A DNA stretch of 64,000 nucleotides from Amycolatopsis sp. WQ 127309. Its GTDB lineage: Bacteria; Actinomycetota; Actinomycetes; Mycobacteriales; Pseudonocardiaceae. The notes below the pieces were generated by a model. That model was not told the DNA's origin. It worked only from the letters and a program-made list of their open reading frames with translations, and did not search any database. Below, piece by piece: positions 9,923-18,594 of the stretch. The translations under genes were made by a program, and so were the position numbers. Every line of letters starts with the position of its first letter. Within the stretch, counting starts at the first letter, position 1. The stretch lies in assembly GCF_023023025.1 (NCBI RefSeq), contig NZ_CP095481.1, positions 4,030,001 to 4,094,000 on the forward strand, written 5' to 3'.

Positions 9923-11097
9923 TCGAGTGGTCCGAGACGGACCTGCTGGTCCGCGACTCGATCCGCGAGTTCATCGCGAAGGAGATCCGTCCTCAGCTGG
10001 ACGCGCTCGAGAGCGGTCAGCTGCCGCCGTACGACATCATCCGGAAGCTGTTCAAGGCGTTCGGGCTGGATGTTCTCGCCGCAGAGGCGGTCTCCCGGGT
10101 CTTGTCGCCTTCGTCTGCTGGTTCGTCTTCCTCGATGGGCGGTCAGGAGACGCTGGCGCTGATCGCGATCAGCGAGCTGGCCGGGGTGAGCCTGGGCATC
10201 GTGGCGTCGCTGGGCGTGTCGCTGGGCCTGACCGCGGCGACGATCCTGTCGAAGGGTTCCCAGGCGCAGAAAGAGCGTTGGCTGCCGGGCTTGGCGACGT
10301 TCGAGAAGATCGGCGCGTGGGCGATCACCGAGCCGGATTCCGGCTCGGACGCGTTCGGCGGCATGCGGACGTCCGTGCGGCTCGACGGCGACGAGTACGT
10401 CCTGAACGGCCAGAAGACGTTCATCACGAACGGCCCTTTTGCGGATATCGCGGTGGTCTACGCGAAGCTGGACGACGGGTCACCGCCGCGGGACCGGCCG
10501 GTGCTCGCCTTCGTGCTGGATCGCGGCATGCCGGGCTTCGTGCAGGGCAAGGCGTTCAAGAAGATGGGCATGATGTCGTCCCCGACGGGCGAACTGTTCT
10601 TCGACGACGTCCGCCTCGGCCCCGATCGGCTGCTGTCGTCGTCCGGTTCCGAAGGCGCACGGGAGAGTTTCGCGGCGGAGCGCGTCGGCGTGGCGGCGCT
10701 GTCGCTCGGGATCATCAACGAGTGCCAGCGGCTGTGCATCGACTACGCGAAGTCGCGGAAACTGTGGGGTCAGGAGATCGGCCGCTTCCAGCTGATCCAG
10801 CTGAAGCTGGCGAAGATGGAGGTGGCGCGGCTGAACGTCCAGAACATGGTGTTCCAGACGGTGGCCAAGCTGCGGGCCGGCAAGCGCCCATCGCTGGCGG
10901 AGGCGTCGGCGATGAAGCTGTACTCGTCGGAGGCCGCGACGGAGGTGGCGATGGAAGCGGTGCAGCTGTTCGGCGGCAACGGCTACATGGCGGAGTACCG
11001 GGTGGAGCAACTGGCCCGGGACGCGAAGTCGCTGATGATCTACGCGGGGAGCAACGAGATCCAGGTGACCCACATCGCGAAGGCCCTGCTGGCCTAA
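9919..11097 (+). CDS. Acyl-CoA dehydrogenase with isovaleryl-CoA-dehydrogenase-type active site
   Basis: A 392-residue FAD enzyme introducing the 2,3 double bond into acyl-CoA. The GTG at 9919 overlaps the SDR stop (GTGA). Motifs include AWAITEPDSGSD, NGQKTFITNG, ER...KLWGQEIGRFQ and LFGGNGYM. At the usual catalytic position (YEGT in short- and medium-chain enzymes) this protein has A376 in YAGSNEIQ, whereas E254 in AAERVGVAALS fits the helix-G glutamate of isovaleryl-CoA dehydrogenase. That points to a branched or bulky acyl chain. A Ser-rich insert (SPSSAGSSSS, about residues 66-75) is unusual. It ends the operon at a strong hairpin. Confidence 0.92.
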   Translation: MIEWSETDLLVRDSIREFIAKEIRPQLDALESGQLPPYDIIRKLFKAFGLDVLAAEAVSRVLSPSSAGSSSSMGGQETLALIAISELAGVSLGIVASLGVSLGLTAATILSKGSQAQKERWLPGLATFEKIGAWAITEPDSGSDAFGGMRTSVRLDGDEYVLNGQKTFITNGPFADIAVVYAKLDDGSPPRDRPVLAFVLDRGMPGFVQGKAFKKMGMMSSPTGELFFDDVRLGPDRLLSSSGSEGARESFAAERVGVAALSLGIINECQRLCIDYAKSRKLWGQEIGRFQLIQLKLAKMEVARLNVQNMVFQTVAKLRAGKRPSLAEASAMKLYSSEAATEVAMEAVQLFGGNGYMAEYRVEQLARDAKSLMIYAGSNEIQVTHIAKALLA

Positions 11098-11100
11098 CGG

Positions 11101-11148
11101 GGTCGTGAGTGAGAAACAGTGTTCTGACACTGTTTCTCACTCACGACC
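11101..11148. terminator. Perfect 21-bp hairpin between convergent operons
   Basis: Arms 11101-11121 and 11128-11148 are perfectly complementary around a 6-nt loop. It fills the gap between the dehydrogenase stop (11097) and the parC stop (11150), so it can end transcription from both sides. The outer end carries TCGTGAGTG. Confidence 0.88.
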
Positions 11149-11149
11149 G

Positions 11150-14100
11150 TCAGTCGCGCTCGATGAGGTGACCCACTACGTCCGGGCCCGGGTGCGCGTG
11201 GCCCGAGCCGTCGCGGCGGACGTCCACCTCCGGTAGCTCCACCGGGTCGCCGTTGCGGGCCGAACCGGCCGGGCGTGGGCCGATCCAGGCCACCCTCAGC
11301 TCTGTCTCGCCCTTCAAGAACCGCTGGGCCCTGACGCCGCCCGTGGCTCGGCCCTTGGCCGGGTACTCGCTGAACGGCGTCACCTTGACGCTGACGCCCG
11401 TCGCCGTGATCACCATCGGCTCGCCGTGCTCGTCGTCATCCGTGCGGAGCGCTCCGAAGAACACCGCCGCGCCCGCGCCGACGTTGATGCCCGCCATACC
11501 GCCGCCCTTCAGGCCCTGGGGGCGGACCAGCGACGCCGCGTACTTCAGCAGCGAGGCCTCCGACGTCAGGAACGCCAGCATCTCCGAGCCGTCGCGGAGC
11601 CACGTCGCGCCGACGACCTCGTCGCCGTCCTTCAGGCTGATCACTTCGAACTCGTCCGAGCGGACCGGCCACTCCGGCGAACACACCTTCACGACGCCCG
11701 CGCGCGTGCCCAGCGCCAGGCCCGGCGATCCTGCCGCCTGCTCGCCCAGCGGCGCGATGCCGACGACCGTCTCGCCCTTCTCCAGCGGGACCAGCTCGCG
11801 AGCCGCCATGCCGCCGCGCAGGGAGACCGTGCCCGCTTGCTCCGGCAGCACCGGCAACGGCAGCACGTCCGTCTTGAACGCCCGGCCGCGGCTCGTCACC
11901 AGCAAGACCTGGCCGCGCGCGGTCGTGTGGACCACCGCCGCGACGGCGTCGTGCTTCACACGGCCGTTGCGCCGGCGTGTCTCCGTCGACTCCTCGGACT
12001 CCGCCGCCGTGCGCGCGACCAGGCCGGTCGCCGACAGGATCACCTGACACGGGTCGTCCTCGACCTCCAGCGGCCCGGACGGCTTCGACGCGGCCAGGAC
12101 CTCCTTCAGGTCGCCGTCGATCAGGGCGGTGCGGCGCTCGGTCGGGAAGTCCTTCGCGATCTTCGCCAGCTCAGACGAGACGAGCTTCTTGAGCACGGAC
12201 TCGTCGTCGAGGATCTTCGTCAGCTCCGCGATCTCCTCGCGCAGCCGCTCCTGCTCGGACTCCAGCTCGATGCGGTCGTACTTGGTCAGCCGGCGCAGCG
12301 GGGTGTCGAGGATGTAGGTCGCCTGGATCTCGGAGAGCTTGAAGCGCGACATCAGGCCGTCTTTCGCGGCCTGCGCGTTGTCGCTCTCGCGGATGAGCTT
12401 GATCACCTTGTCGATGTTGAGCAGGGCGATCAGCAGGCCGTCGACCAGGTGCAGCCGCTCTTCGCGCTTGCGGCGCCGATACTTCGTGCGCCGCGTGACG
12501 ACCTCGTAGCGGTGCCGGAGGAAGACCTCCAGCAGCTCCTTGAGGCCCAGGGTCTGCGGCTGGCCGTCGACGAGGACGAGGTTGTTGATGCCGAACGACT
12601 GCTCCAGCGGCGTGAGCCGGTAGAGGTCGGCCAGCAGGGCCTGCGGGTTGACGCCGACCTTGCACTCGATGACCAGCCGGGTGCCGTTCTCGCGGTCGGT
12701 GAGGTCCTTGACGTCGGCGATGCCGGTGAGCCGCTTGGACTTGTTGACCTCGTCGGTGATCTTCTCGATCACCTTCTCCGGGCCGACGCCGTAGGGCAGC
12801 TCGGTGACGGTGATCGCCTGCCGCCCCCGGCTGCCTTCGAGCGGCCCGGTCTCGACGTTCGCGCGCATCCGGACGACGCCGCGGCCGGTCTCGTACGCGC
12901 GGCGCACCTCGTCGAGGCCCAGCAGCTTGCCGCCGGTGGGCAGGTCGGGGCCGGGGACGAACTCCATCAGCTTGTCGAGCGTCGCGGTCGGGTGCGTGAT
13001 CAGCCACCGCGCCGCCGCGACGACCTCACCGAGGTTGTGCGGGATCATGTTGGTCGCCATCCCGACCGCGATCCCGGACGTGCCGTTGACCAGCAGGTTC
13101 GGGAACGCCGCGGGCAGCACGGTCGGCTCTTCGAGCGAGCCGTCGTAGTTGGGCCGGAAGTCGACGGTGTCCTCACCGAGCTCACCGACGAGCTGCATGG
13201 CTTCGGGCGACATGCGTGCTTCGGTATAACGCGAAGCAGCCGGGCCGTCGTCCGGTGAGCCGAAGTTTCCGTGCCCGTCGATGAGCGGCGCGTTCAACGA
13301 GAAGTCCTGTGCGAGGCGGACCATCGCGTCGTAGATCGCCGTGTCACCGTGCGGGTGGTACTTGCCCATGCAGTTGTGGACGACGAAACCCTCGGCCGTG
13401 AATTCGTGATCGTCGGTGCCGACCTGGATGTCGTAGGTGACGTCCGCCGCGACCGGTTCGACCGAAACGACTTCGAGGAACGAGAACCCCTTCAGCGCGT
13501 CGAGGTTGTCGGCGAGCGGGGAGCCGATCCGGCGCAGCTTGTCGATCCAGCCGTCTTGGCACGCGCGGCCGAGCGGGAACGAGCGGTCGGCGAGAGCGGT
13601 GCCGTGCCGGTCCTTGCCGTAACGGACCTTGGCTCCGCTCGCCGCGGACAGCGACGCCCGGAACGCGGTTCCGGTGGTGTCGCGGAACCAGCCGCCGCCG
13701 ACGTGGGCGGCCGAGAACTCGGCCATGACCGCCTTGGCGGGCAGGCGGTCGTGGCCCTGCTTGCCGCCGTAGCCGTAGACGATCTCCGTGAGCCGTTCCA
13801 GATCGCTCTTTTTGTAGCCGATCTCGGTCCACGGCAGCAGGATGCGCGCCAGCGCGGCGGCGTCCGATCCGCTGACGGACAGGCCGAGCAGGGTCTTGTG
13901 GCCATCGGTCTTCTGGTTGGACCAGTGGTGACCGTGGATCCCCAGATCCGCGAGCATCGCGTAGACCTGCCGGACGAGCGTTTCGCTCGTGCTGACGTAG
14001 ACGATCTCCCGGTGGTTCTTGCGGATGTAACCGTCGCCGTCGAAGATCCCGGCGAGGAACGGCGCCCACGAAGACCGGTCCGCGAGGACCTCCGCCGGAA

Positions 14101-14938
14101 CGGCCTTCGCGTCACTGAGCGGGCTCCCGGCCGCGAGCAGACCATCGTGGCGGGAGAAGGTGAGGATGTGCTGGTCGCGCCATTCCGGCTTCGCCGCGGC
14201 GCGGTGTCCCCGGGACACACCCAGACCGTTGGCCGTCGCCCATGCGTACACCGCGTCGAGCGGCTCGACGTCGCACATGTGGATCCGGACCCGGCCGTCC
14301 GCGTCGCGGTTGCGGTCGACCGCGAACCCTTCGGCCGTGATCAAGCCGAGGAGGTAGGCGTAGCGGTCGCCGCCCGCCGGCCGCTCGTCCCGGCGGGCGT
14401 TCCCGTAGGCGACGGTCAGCCGTCCGGTGAGATCGCGGGCGTCCGTCCAGGTCAACGTCGAGTCTTCGGCAACGGTCCGGAACCGCTGGCCCGGCGTCAC
14501 GAGCATCGTGTGCCCGTTCGACCACGTGATACGCACGAGGTCGGACACCGGGTTCTCGTAGACCTCGGTGACGGGAACCGCTCGGCCCCGGCTGTCGAGG
14601 ACCCGGTCGCCGATCTCGATCTCCTCGATCGGCCGCAATCCGTCCGGGGCCGAGACCAGCGCGCCGCGGACGAAGCAGTCACCGACGACGCGGGACGACT
14701 TCACATACGCGTGCGTGGGCCGGTAACCCTGCTCGTGCATGGAAAAGAGGATCCGGCGGTGCACCGGCTTCAGGCCGTCCCGTGCGTCCGGGAGGGCGCG
14801 TGAGTGGATGACCGAATACGCGTACTCCAGGTAGGAGTCTTCGATCTCCGTCTTCAGCGAGTTGTCGAAGACGTTCGCACCGGCGGAGTCGAACGCGCTG
14901 GGATCGACCTTGGTGGTGGGGCCCTTGCGGCGTGCCAC
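11150..14938 (-). CDS. parC: DNA topoisomerase IV subunit A (ParC) precursor with intein
   Basis: A 1262-residue precursor that yields an 827-residue type IIA topoisomerase breakage-reunion subunit after splicing. The GTG start at 14938 has AAGGAG seven bases upstream. Extein residues 1-87 end at SSRVVGD; an intein covers 88-522; the protein resumes at CMGKYHPHGDTAIYD. The catalytic tyrosine is Y571 of the precursor in AASRYTEAR. The coiled-coil gate and a C-terminal beta-pinwheel follow, without a recognisable GyrA box, and the gene lies directly downstream of parE. Both favour topoisomerase IV (decatenation) over gyrase. Splicing is required for function because the intein interrupts the DNA-binding helix region where quinolone-resistance changes occur. 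Confidence 0.94.
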   Translation of the reverse strand: MARRKGPTTKVDPSAFDSAGANVFDNSLKTEIEDSYLEYAYSVIHSRALPDARDGLKPVHRRILFSMHEQGYRPTHAYVKSSRVVGDCFVRGALVSAPDGLRPIEEIEIGDRVLDSRGRAVPVTEVYENPVSDLVRITWSNGHTMLVTPGQRFRTVAEDSTLTWTDARDLTGRLTVAYGNARRDERPAGGDRYAYLLGLITAEGFAVDRNRDADGRVRIHMCDVEPLDAVYAWATANGLGVSRGHRAAAKPEWRDQHILTFSRHDGLLAAGSPLSDAKAVPAEVLADRSSWAPFLAGIFDGDGYIRKNHREIVYVSTSETLVRQVYAMLADLGIHGHHWSNQKTDGHKTLLGLSVSGSDAAALARILLPWTEIGYKKSDLERLTEIVYGYGGKQGHDRLPAKAVMAEFSAAHVGGGWFRDTTGTAFRASLSAASGAKVRYGKDRHGTALADRSFPLGRACQDGWIDKLRRIGSPLADNLDALKGFSFLEVVSVEPVAADVTYDIQVGTDDHEFTAEGFVVHNCMGKYHPHGDTAIYDAMVRLAQDFSLNAPLIDGHGNFGSPDDGPAASRYTEARMSPEAMQLVGELGEDTVDFRPNYDGSLEEPTVLPAAFPNLLVNGTSGIAVGMATNMIPHNLGEVVAAARWLITHPTATLDKLMEFVPGPDLPTGGKLLGLDEVRRAYETGRGVVRMRANVETGPLEGSRGRQAITVTELPYGVGPEKVIEKITDEVNKSKRLTGIADVKDLTDRENGTRLVIECKVGVNPQALLADLYRLTPLEQSFGINNLVLVDGQPQTLGLKELLEVFLRHRYEVVTRRTKYRRRKREERLHLVDGLLIALLNIDKVIKLIRESDNAQAAKDGLMSRFKLSEIQATYILDTPLRRLTKYDRIELESEQERLREEIAELTKILDDESVLKKLVSSELAKIAKDFPTERRTALIDGDLKEVLAASKPSGPLEVEDDPCQVILSATGLVARTAAESEESTETRRRNGRVKHDAVAAVVHTTARGQVLLVTSRGRAFKTDVLPLPVLPEQAGTVSLRGGMAARELVPLEKGETVVGIAPLGEQAAGSPGLALGTRAGVVKVCSPEWPVRSDEFEVISLKDGDEVVGATWLRDGSEMLAFLTSEASLLKYAASLVRPQGLKGGGMAGINVGAGAAVFFGALRTDDDEHGEPMVITATGVSVKVTPFSEYPAKGRATGGVRAQRFLKGETELRVAWIGPRPAGSARNGDPVELPEVDVRRDGSGHAHPGPDVVGHLIERD
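13373..14677 (-). other. Intein with LAGLIDADG homing endonuclease inside parC
   Basis: The 435-residue insert runs from C88 (CFVRGALVSAPDG, block A) to N522 (GFVVHN, block G) with C523 as the +1 residue. Block F shows YDIQVGTDDHEFTAEG with H511. Two dodecapeptides, LLGLITAEG (about 196-204) and LAGIFDGDG (about 295-303), mark a two-motif LAGLIDADG endonuclease. Block B reads MLVTPGQRF, with Gln151 where most inteins have His. The insertion lies between VVGD and CMGKYHPHG, unlike mycobacterial GyrA inteins, which sit next to the catalytic tyrosine. All other splicing residues are present, so activity is plausible. Confidence 0.93.
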
Positions 14939-14967
14939 GGCAGAACTCCTTGGTAGCTACGAAAATA

Positions 14968-17019
14968 TCAAGCGTCGATGGCGTCGCGGTCGATCCGGTC
15001 CGAGGAGGCGACCAGCCAGTTGCGCCGGGGCTCGACCTTCTCGCCCATCAGCAGTTCCAGCGCGCCCTCGGCGGCGTCGGCGTCGTCCATGGTGATGCGG
15101 CGGACCGAGCGGGTGGACGGGTTCATCGTGGTGTCCCACAGCTCGTCGGCGTCCATCTCGCCGAGGCCCTTGAACCGCGGGACCGGCGTGACGATGCTCT
15201 TGCCCGCCCGCTCCAGCTGGGCGAACTTCGACTCCATCTCCTGCTGGGTGAAGGTGAAGTGCGTTTCCGGGTTGCGGCCCTTGGTGACGAGCTTGTGCAA
15301 CGGCGGCATCGCGGCGTACAGCCGGCCGTCCTCGATCACCGGGCGCATGTACTTGGCGAACAGGGTGATCAGCAGGGTCCGGATGTGCGAGCCGTCGACG
15401 TCCGCGTCCGCCATCAGGATGACGCGGCCGTAGCGCATGGTCGTCAGGTCGAACGTGCGGCCGGTGCCCGCGCCCAGTACCTGCACGATCGACGCGATCT
15501 CGGCGTTCTTCAGCGTGTCGCCGAGCGAGGCCTTCTGGACGTTGAGGATCTTGCCCCGCAGCGGCAGCAGCGCCTGGTACTCCGAGACGCGCGCCATCCG
15601 CGCCGACCCGAGCGCGCTGTCGCCCTCGACCAGGAACAGCTCGCTGCGCGAGACGCCGGTGGTGCGGCAGTCGACCAGCTTCGGCGGCATCGCCGCGCCC
15701 TCCAGCGCGGTCTTGCGCCGGGCGGCGTCCTTCTGCTGCTTCTGGGTGAGCCGGACGCGGGAGGCGTCGACCACCTTCTGCAGCACGACCTTCGCCTCGG
15801 ACTTGGTCTTGCGGTCCTCGGTCCAGGCCTTGACGTGCTTGTCGACGATGCCCTGGATGACGCGGGTGGCGCCGGCGGTGGACAGCTCGTCCTTGGTCTG
15901 CGACGTGAACTGCGGCTCCGGCAGCCGGACGTGGATCACCGCGGTCATGCCCTCGAGGACGTCCTCGATGGTCGGCATGTCCTCCTTGGGCTTGAGCAGC
16001 CCGCGGGTCTTGGAGATGGCGTCCTGCAGCGCCTTGGCCATCGCGCGGTCGAAGCCACGGCGGTGCGTGCCGCCGTGCACGTTGCGGATCGTGTTGGTGA
16101 AGCACTCCACCGTGCGCTCGTAGCCGGTGCCCCAGCGCAGCGCCACCTCGATCTCGGCGCGGCGCTCCACATTGGACTGCATGACGCCCGCCGCGTCCGC
16201 CGCGTTCTCCTTGTAGGTGCCCTCGCCGGTGATCAGCAGCGTGCCGCAGACCGGCTTCTCGCCCGACGGGGTGAGGAAGTCGACCATGTCCACCAGCCCG
16301 TGCGGGAAGTGGAAGGTCTCCTCGTTGATCGTGTCCTCGATGGCGGTGCGCAGCACGTACGTGACGCCCGGGACGAGGAACGCGGTGTTGCGCATCTTGG
16401 CCCGCACGCCCTCGACGTCGAGCGCCGCGCCGGACTCGAAGTACCGCGAGTCGTACCAGTAGCGGATCGAGGTGCCGCCGCGCTCGCCGCGCTTCATCTT
16501 GCCGACGAGGTTCAGCCCGGAGCGGCGGGTGAACTTCGCCTTCGGGCCGGGCGCGTCGAAGGTGCCGGGGACGCCGTGCTTGAACGACATCTGGTGGACC
16601 TTGCCGTCCTGCTTCACGGTGACGTCGAAGCGGTGCGACAGCGCGTTGACCGCCGACGCGCCGACGCCGTGCAGGCCGCCGGAGGTCTTGTAGCCCGAGC
16701 CGCCGAACTTGCCGCCGGCGTGCAACCGGGTCAGGACCAGTTCGACGCCGGACAAACCGGACTTGGCGTGCGTGCCGGTGGGGATGCCGCGGCCGTCGTC
16801 GTCGACCTGGACGCTGCTGTCGGCGTGCAGGGTGACGACGATCTTGGTCGCGTACCCGGCGACACCTTCGTCCGTGGAGTTGTCCACCACCTCGGAGAAG
16901 AGGTGGTTGATACCACGGCTGTCGGTGGAGCCGATGTACATCCCGGGGCGTTTGCGGACGGCTTCGAGACCCTCGAGATGCGTCAGGTCATCGGCCCCGT
17001 ACAAGGTCTCGGCAGTCAC
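14968..17019 (-). CDS. parE: DNA topoisomerase IV subunit B (ParE)
   Basis: A 683-residue ATPase subunit that drives strand passage by ParC. The GTG start at 17019 has GGGAGA eight to nine bases upstream. GHKL ATPase motifs are evident: EVVDNSTDE, DDDGRGIP and SGGLHGVGAS. The transducer domain follows, then the TOPRIM domain with LFLVEGDSA and ILMADADVDGSHIRTLL, and the C-terminal PRFKGLGEMD. Length fits ParE or short GyrB. It lies 29 bp upstream of parC, so the pair forms one operon. Gyrase itself usually sits near dnaA, absent here, which supports the topoisomerase IV reading. Confidence 0.94.
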   Translation of the reverse strand: MTAETLYGADDLTHLEGLEAVRKRPGMYIGSTDSRGINHLFSEVVDNSTDEGVAGYATKIVVTLHADSSVQVDDDGRGIPTGTHAKSGLSGVELVLTRLHAGGKFGGSGYKTSGGLHGVGASAVNALSHRFDVTVKQDGKVHQMSFKHGVPGTFDAPGPKAKFTRRSGLNLVGKMKRGERGGTSIRYWYDSRYFESGAALDVEGVRAKMRNTAFLVPGVTYVLRTAIEDTINEETFHFPHGLVDMVDFLTPSGEKPVCGTLLITGEGTYKENAADAAGVMQSNVERRAEIEVALRWGTGYERTVECFTNTIRNVHGGTHRRGFDRAMAKALQDAISKTRGLLKPKEDMPTIEDVLEGMTAVIHVRLPEPQFTSQTKDELSTAGATRVIQGIVDKHVKAWTEDRKTKSEAKVVLQKVVDASRVRLTQKQQKDAARRKTALEGAAMPPKLVDCRTTGVSRSELFLVEGDSALGSARMARVSEYQALLPLRGKILNVQKASLGDTLKNAEIASIVQVLGAGTGRTFDLTTMRYGRVILMADADVDGSHIRTLLITLFAKYMRPVIEDGRLYAAMPPLHKLVTKGRNPETHFTFTQQEMESKFAQLERAGKSIVTPVPRFKGLGEMDADELWDTTMNPSTRSVRRITMDDADAAEGALELLMGEKVEPRRNWLVASSDRIDRDAIDA

Positions 17020-17151
17020 AGGGTCAATCTCCCGGATCGTGGCTCGCGAAGGTTCGGTGAGGTGCGGACTCGGCCTGCACCGTACTGCAGGATATCCGCC
17101 TGCCCCGACAACTTCCGCGCGTCCGTCCCCCGGTGTGGCGTGAACCGCCCC

Positions 17152-18480
17152 CTAGCGGGGGTCGAAACCGAGGTCGGGCCACAGGCTGAGCACCGCTTCG
17201 ATCTTCCGCGGGACCTGGAAGCTGTTCCGGAAGTTCGGCTTCTCGCCGATCGTGGCGAGCCCCTTCCGCAGGTCCCCGAACGCCGGCCGCGACACCGTCT
17301 CGCGCGTCAGGATGTAGCAGTAGGTGCGGCGCGGGTAGGCGTACTCGTCGATGTAGGCGTGCAGCACGAGGCCGGGGGCCTCGATCCGCGACCCGACCAG
17401 CGCCCGGCCCTGCTTCTGGCTGTAGACGCGGATCACGTGCACGCCGGCGCGCAGTGTGCGCGGCGGGTCCTGGCCCTGGCCGTCGTCGGCCCAGGACAGT
17501 TCGACGCGGAACGGTGCCTCGCCGTCGTCGCCGGGGTGGTTGTACTCACGGGCCAGCTCCTCCAGGCGGTACTCGGCCTCGGCCGACGGCTCGCCGCCTT
17601 CGACGAGGCTCAGCAGGTACAGCTCGGCCGGGCGCGGCCAGGCCGGCCGGGGGACGTCGGTGGCTTCGGCCGGTTCGGTTTCGGCCGGAGCCGCAACCGG
17701 TTCCGGGCTTCCGGTGGTGACCGCCGGGGCTTCGGCGGGCGTGGTGTCCGCCGGCTCGGCCGGGGCCGGCGTGTCGGCCACCGCGGGGCGCACCGGCGAC
17801 GGCGCGGGCGGTGCCGGGCGGACCGGCGTGACCGGCGGGGCCGGGCGGACCGGGGACGGCGGGGGAGTGGCGGCGGCCGGACGGACCGGCGTCACCTGCC
17901 GGGTCGTGACGACCGGCCGGGCCGCGGGCGTGCGGGCCGGCGTCGCCGGACGCGGCGGAGTGACCAGCTTCCCGGCGCCGTACTGCTCCAGGAGCGGCTC
18001 CAGGTCGCCGGCGGTCAGCGAGGGCCCGGCCAGGTCGGCCCATTCGAGCCAGGCCTCCTGAGCCTCCTCGACGGTGTGCTTCTCCGTCGAGAGCGTGACG
18101 GCCTCGAACAGCTGACGCGGGCCGGCGGCGGTGACGTCGGCCGAGCCGACCACCACGAACGCCGGGTCGTCCTCGGCGATCACCAGCTTCGCGTTCAGCC
18201 CGCGCAGCGAGTGCACGGCCACGCCGGCCTTCACCCAGTGCAGCAGGGCGTGCGGGCTCGTCGTGCCGGCGAGCACCGAATCCAGGCCCGCGTCCGTGAT
18301 CAGCGTGTCGCCCGGCTGCAACGGCAGCAGGGCGGCCGCGCCGGGACCGACGTGACCGAAGGCGGCCACCAGGTTCCGGCGCGGGCTGAGCAGTGGGGTG
18401 ATCGAGGCCCAGATGTCGCGGCCGGTGAGAAGTCGTACCGAACGTTCTGCCAAACCCAGCCGAGCGAACTCCGCGTCCAT
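17152..18480 (-). CDS. Phospholipase-D-like protein with proline-rich linker, function unknown
   Basis: A 442-residue protein starting at ATG 18480. The N-terminal 190 residues look like one PLD-type half-domain: HSLRGLNAKLVIAEDD with VVVGSADVTA resembles the HKD motif, but the histidine is replaced by Asn (NAK). A Pro/Ala/Thr/Val-rich linker of about 120 residues contains repeated PVRPA units. The last 145 residues form a globular domain I do not recognise (AYIDEYAYPRRTYCYILTRE). Without the HKD histidine, classic phosphodiesterase activity is unlikely; DNA or lipid binding is possible. It is transcribed toward parE as a single gene, divergent from the monooxygenase pair. Confidence 0.65.
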   Translation of the reverse strand: MDAEFARLGLAERSVRLLTGRDIWASITPLLSPRRNLVAAFGHVGPGAAALLPLQPGDTLITDAGLDSVLAGTTSPHALLHWVKAGVAVHSLRGLNAKLVIAEDDPAFVVVGSADVTAAGPRQLFEAVTLSTEKHTVEEAQEAWLEWADLAGPSLTAGDLEPLLEQYGAGKLVTPPRPATPARTPAARPVVTTRQVTPVRPAAATPPPSPVRPAPPVTPVRPAPPAPSPVRPAVADTPAPAEPADTTPAEAPAVTTGSPEPVAAPAETEPAEATDVPRPAWPRPAELYLLSLVEGGEPSAEAEYRLEELAREYNHPGDDGEAPFRVELSWADDGQGQDPPRTLRAGVHVIRVYSQKQGRALVGSRIEAPGLVLHAYIDEYAYPRRTYCYILTRETVSRPAFGDLRKGLATIGEKPNFRNSFQVPRKIEAVLSLWPDLGFDPR

Positions 18481-18535
18481 GCCTCTGACCTTAGCTGGTG
18501 CCCCTCGGACGCCGACGGGGCGGAATATCTCTTGC

Positions 18536-18564
18536 TTGGAAGTAGTTGAACGCGCATGTAAGAT
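18536..18564 (+). promoter_or_regulatory. Putative promoter of the monooxygenase/reductase operon
   Basis: TTGGAA (18536-18541) and TAAGAT (18559-18564) are spaced 17 bp, about 30 bp upstream of the start codon and its GGGAG ribosome site. Confidence 0.45.
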
Positions 18565-18594
18565 GGGCACGCGCCTTCGGAAAGGGAGCAGGTC

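Noticed and set aside
11150..14938. Reading the large gene as gyrA
   Set aside because: No GyrA box is visible in the C-terminal domain, the partner is a separate ParE-type gene directly upstream, and no dnaA/dnaN/recF context exists. ParC is preferred, though the families are close.
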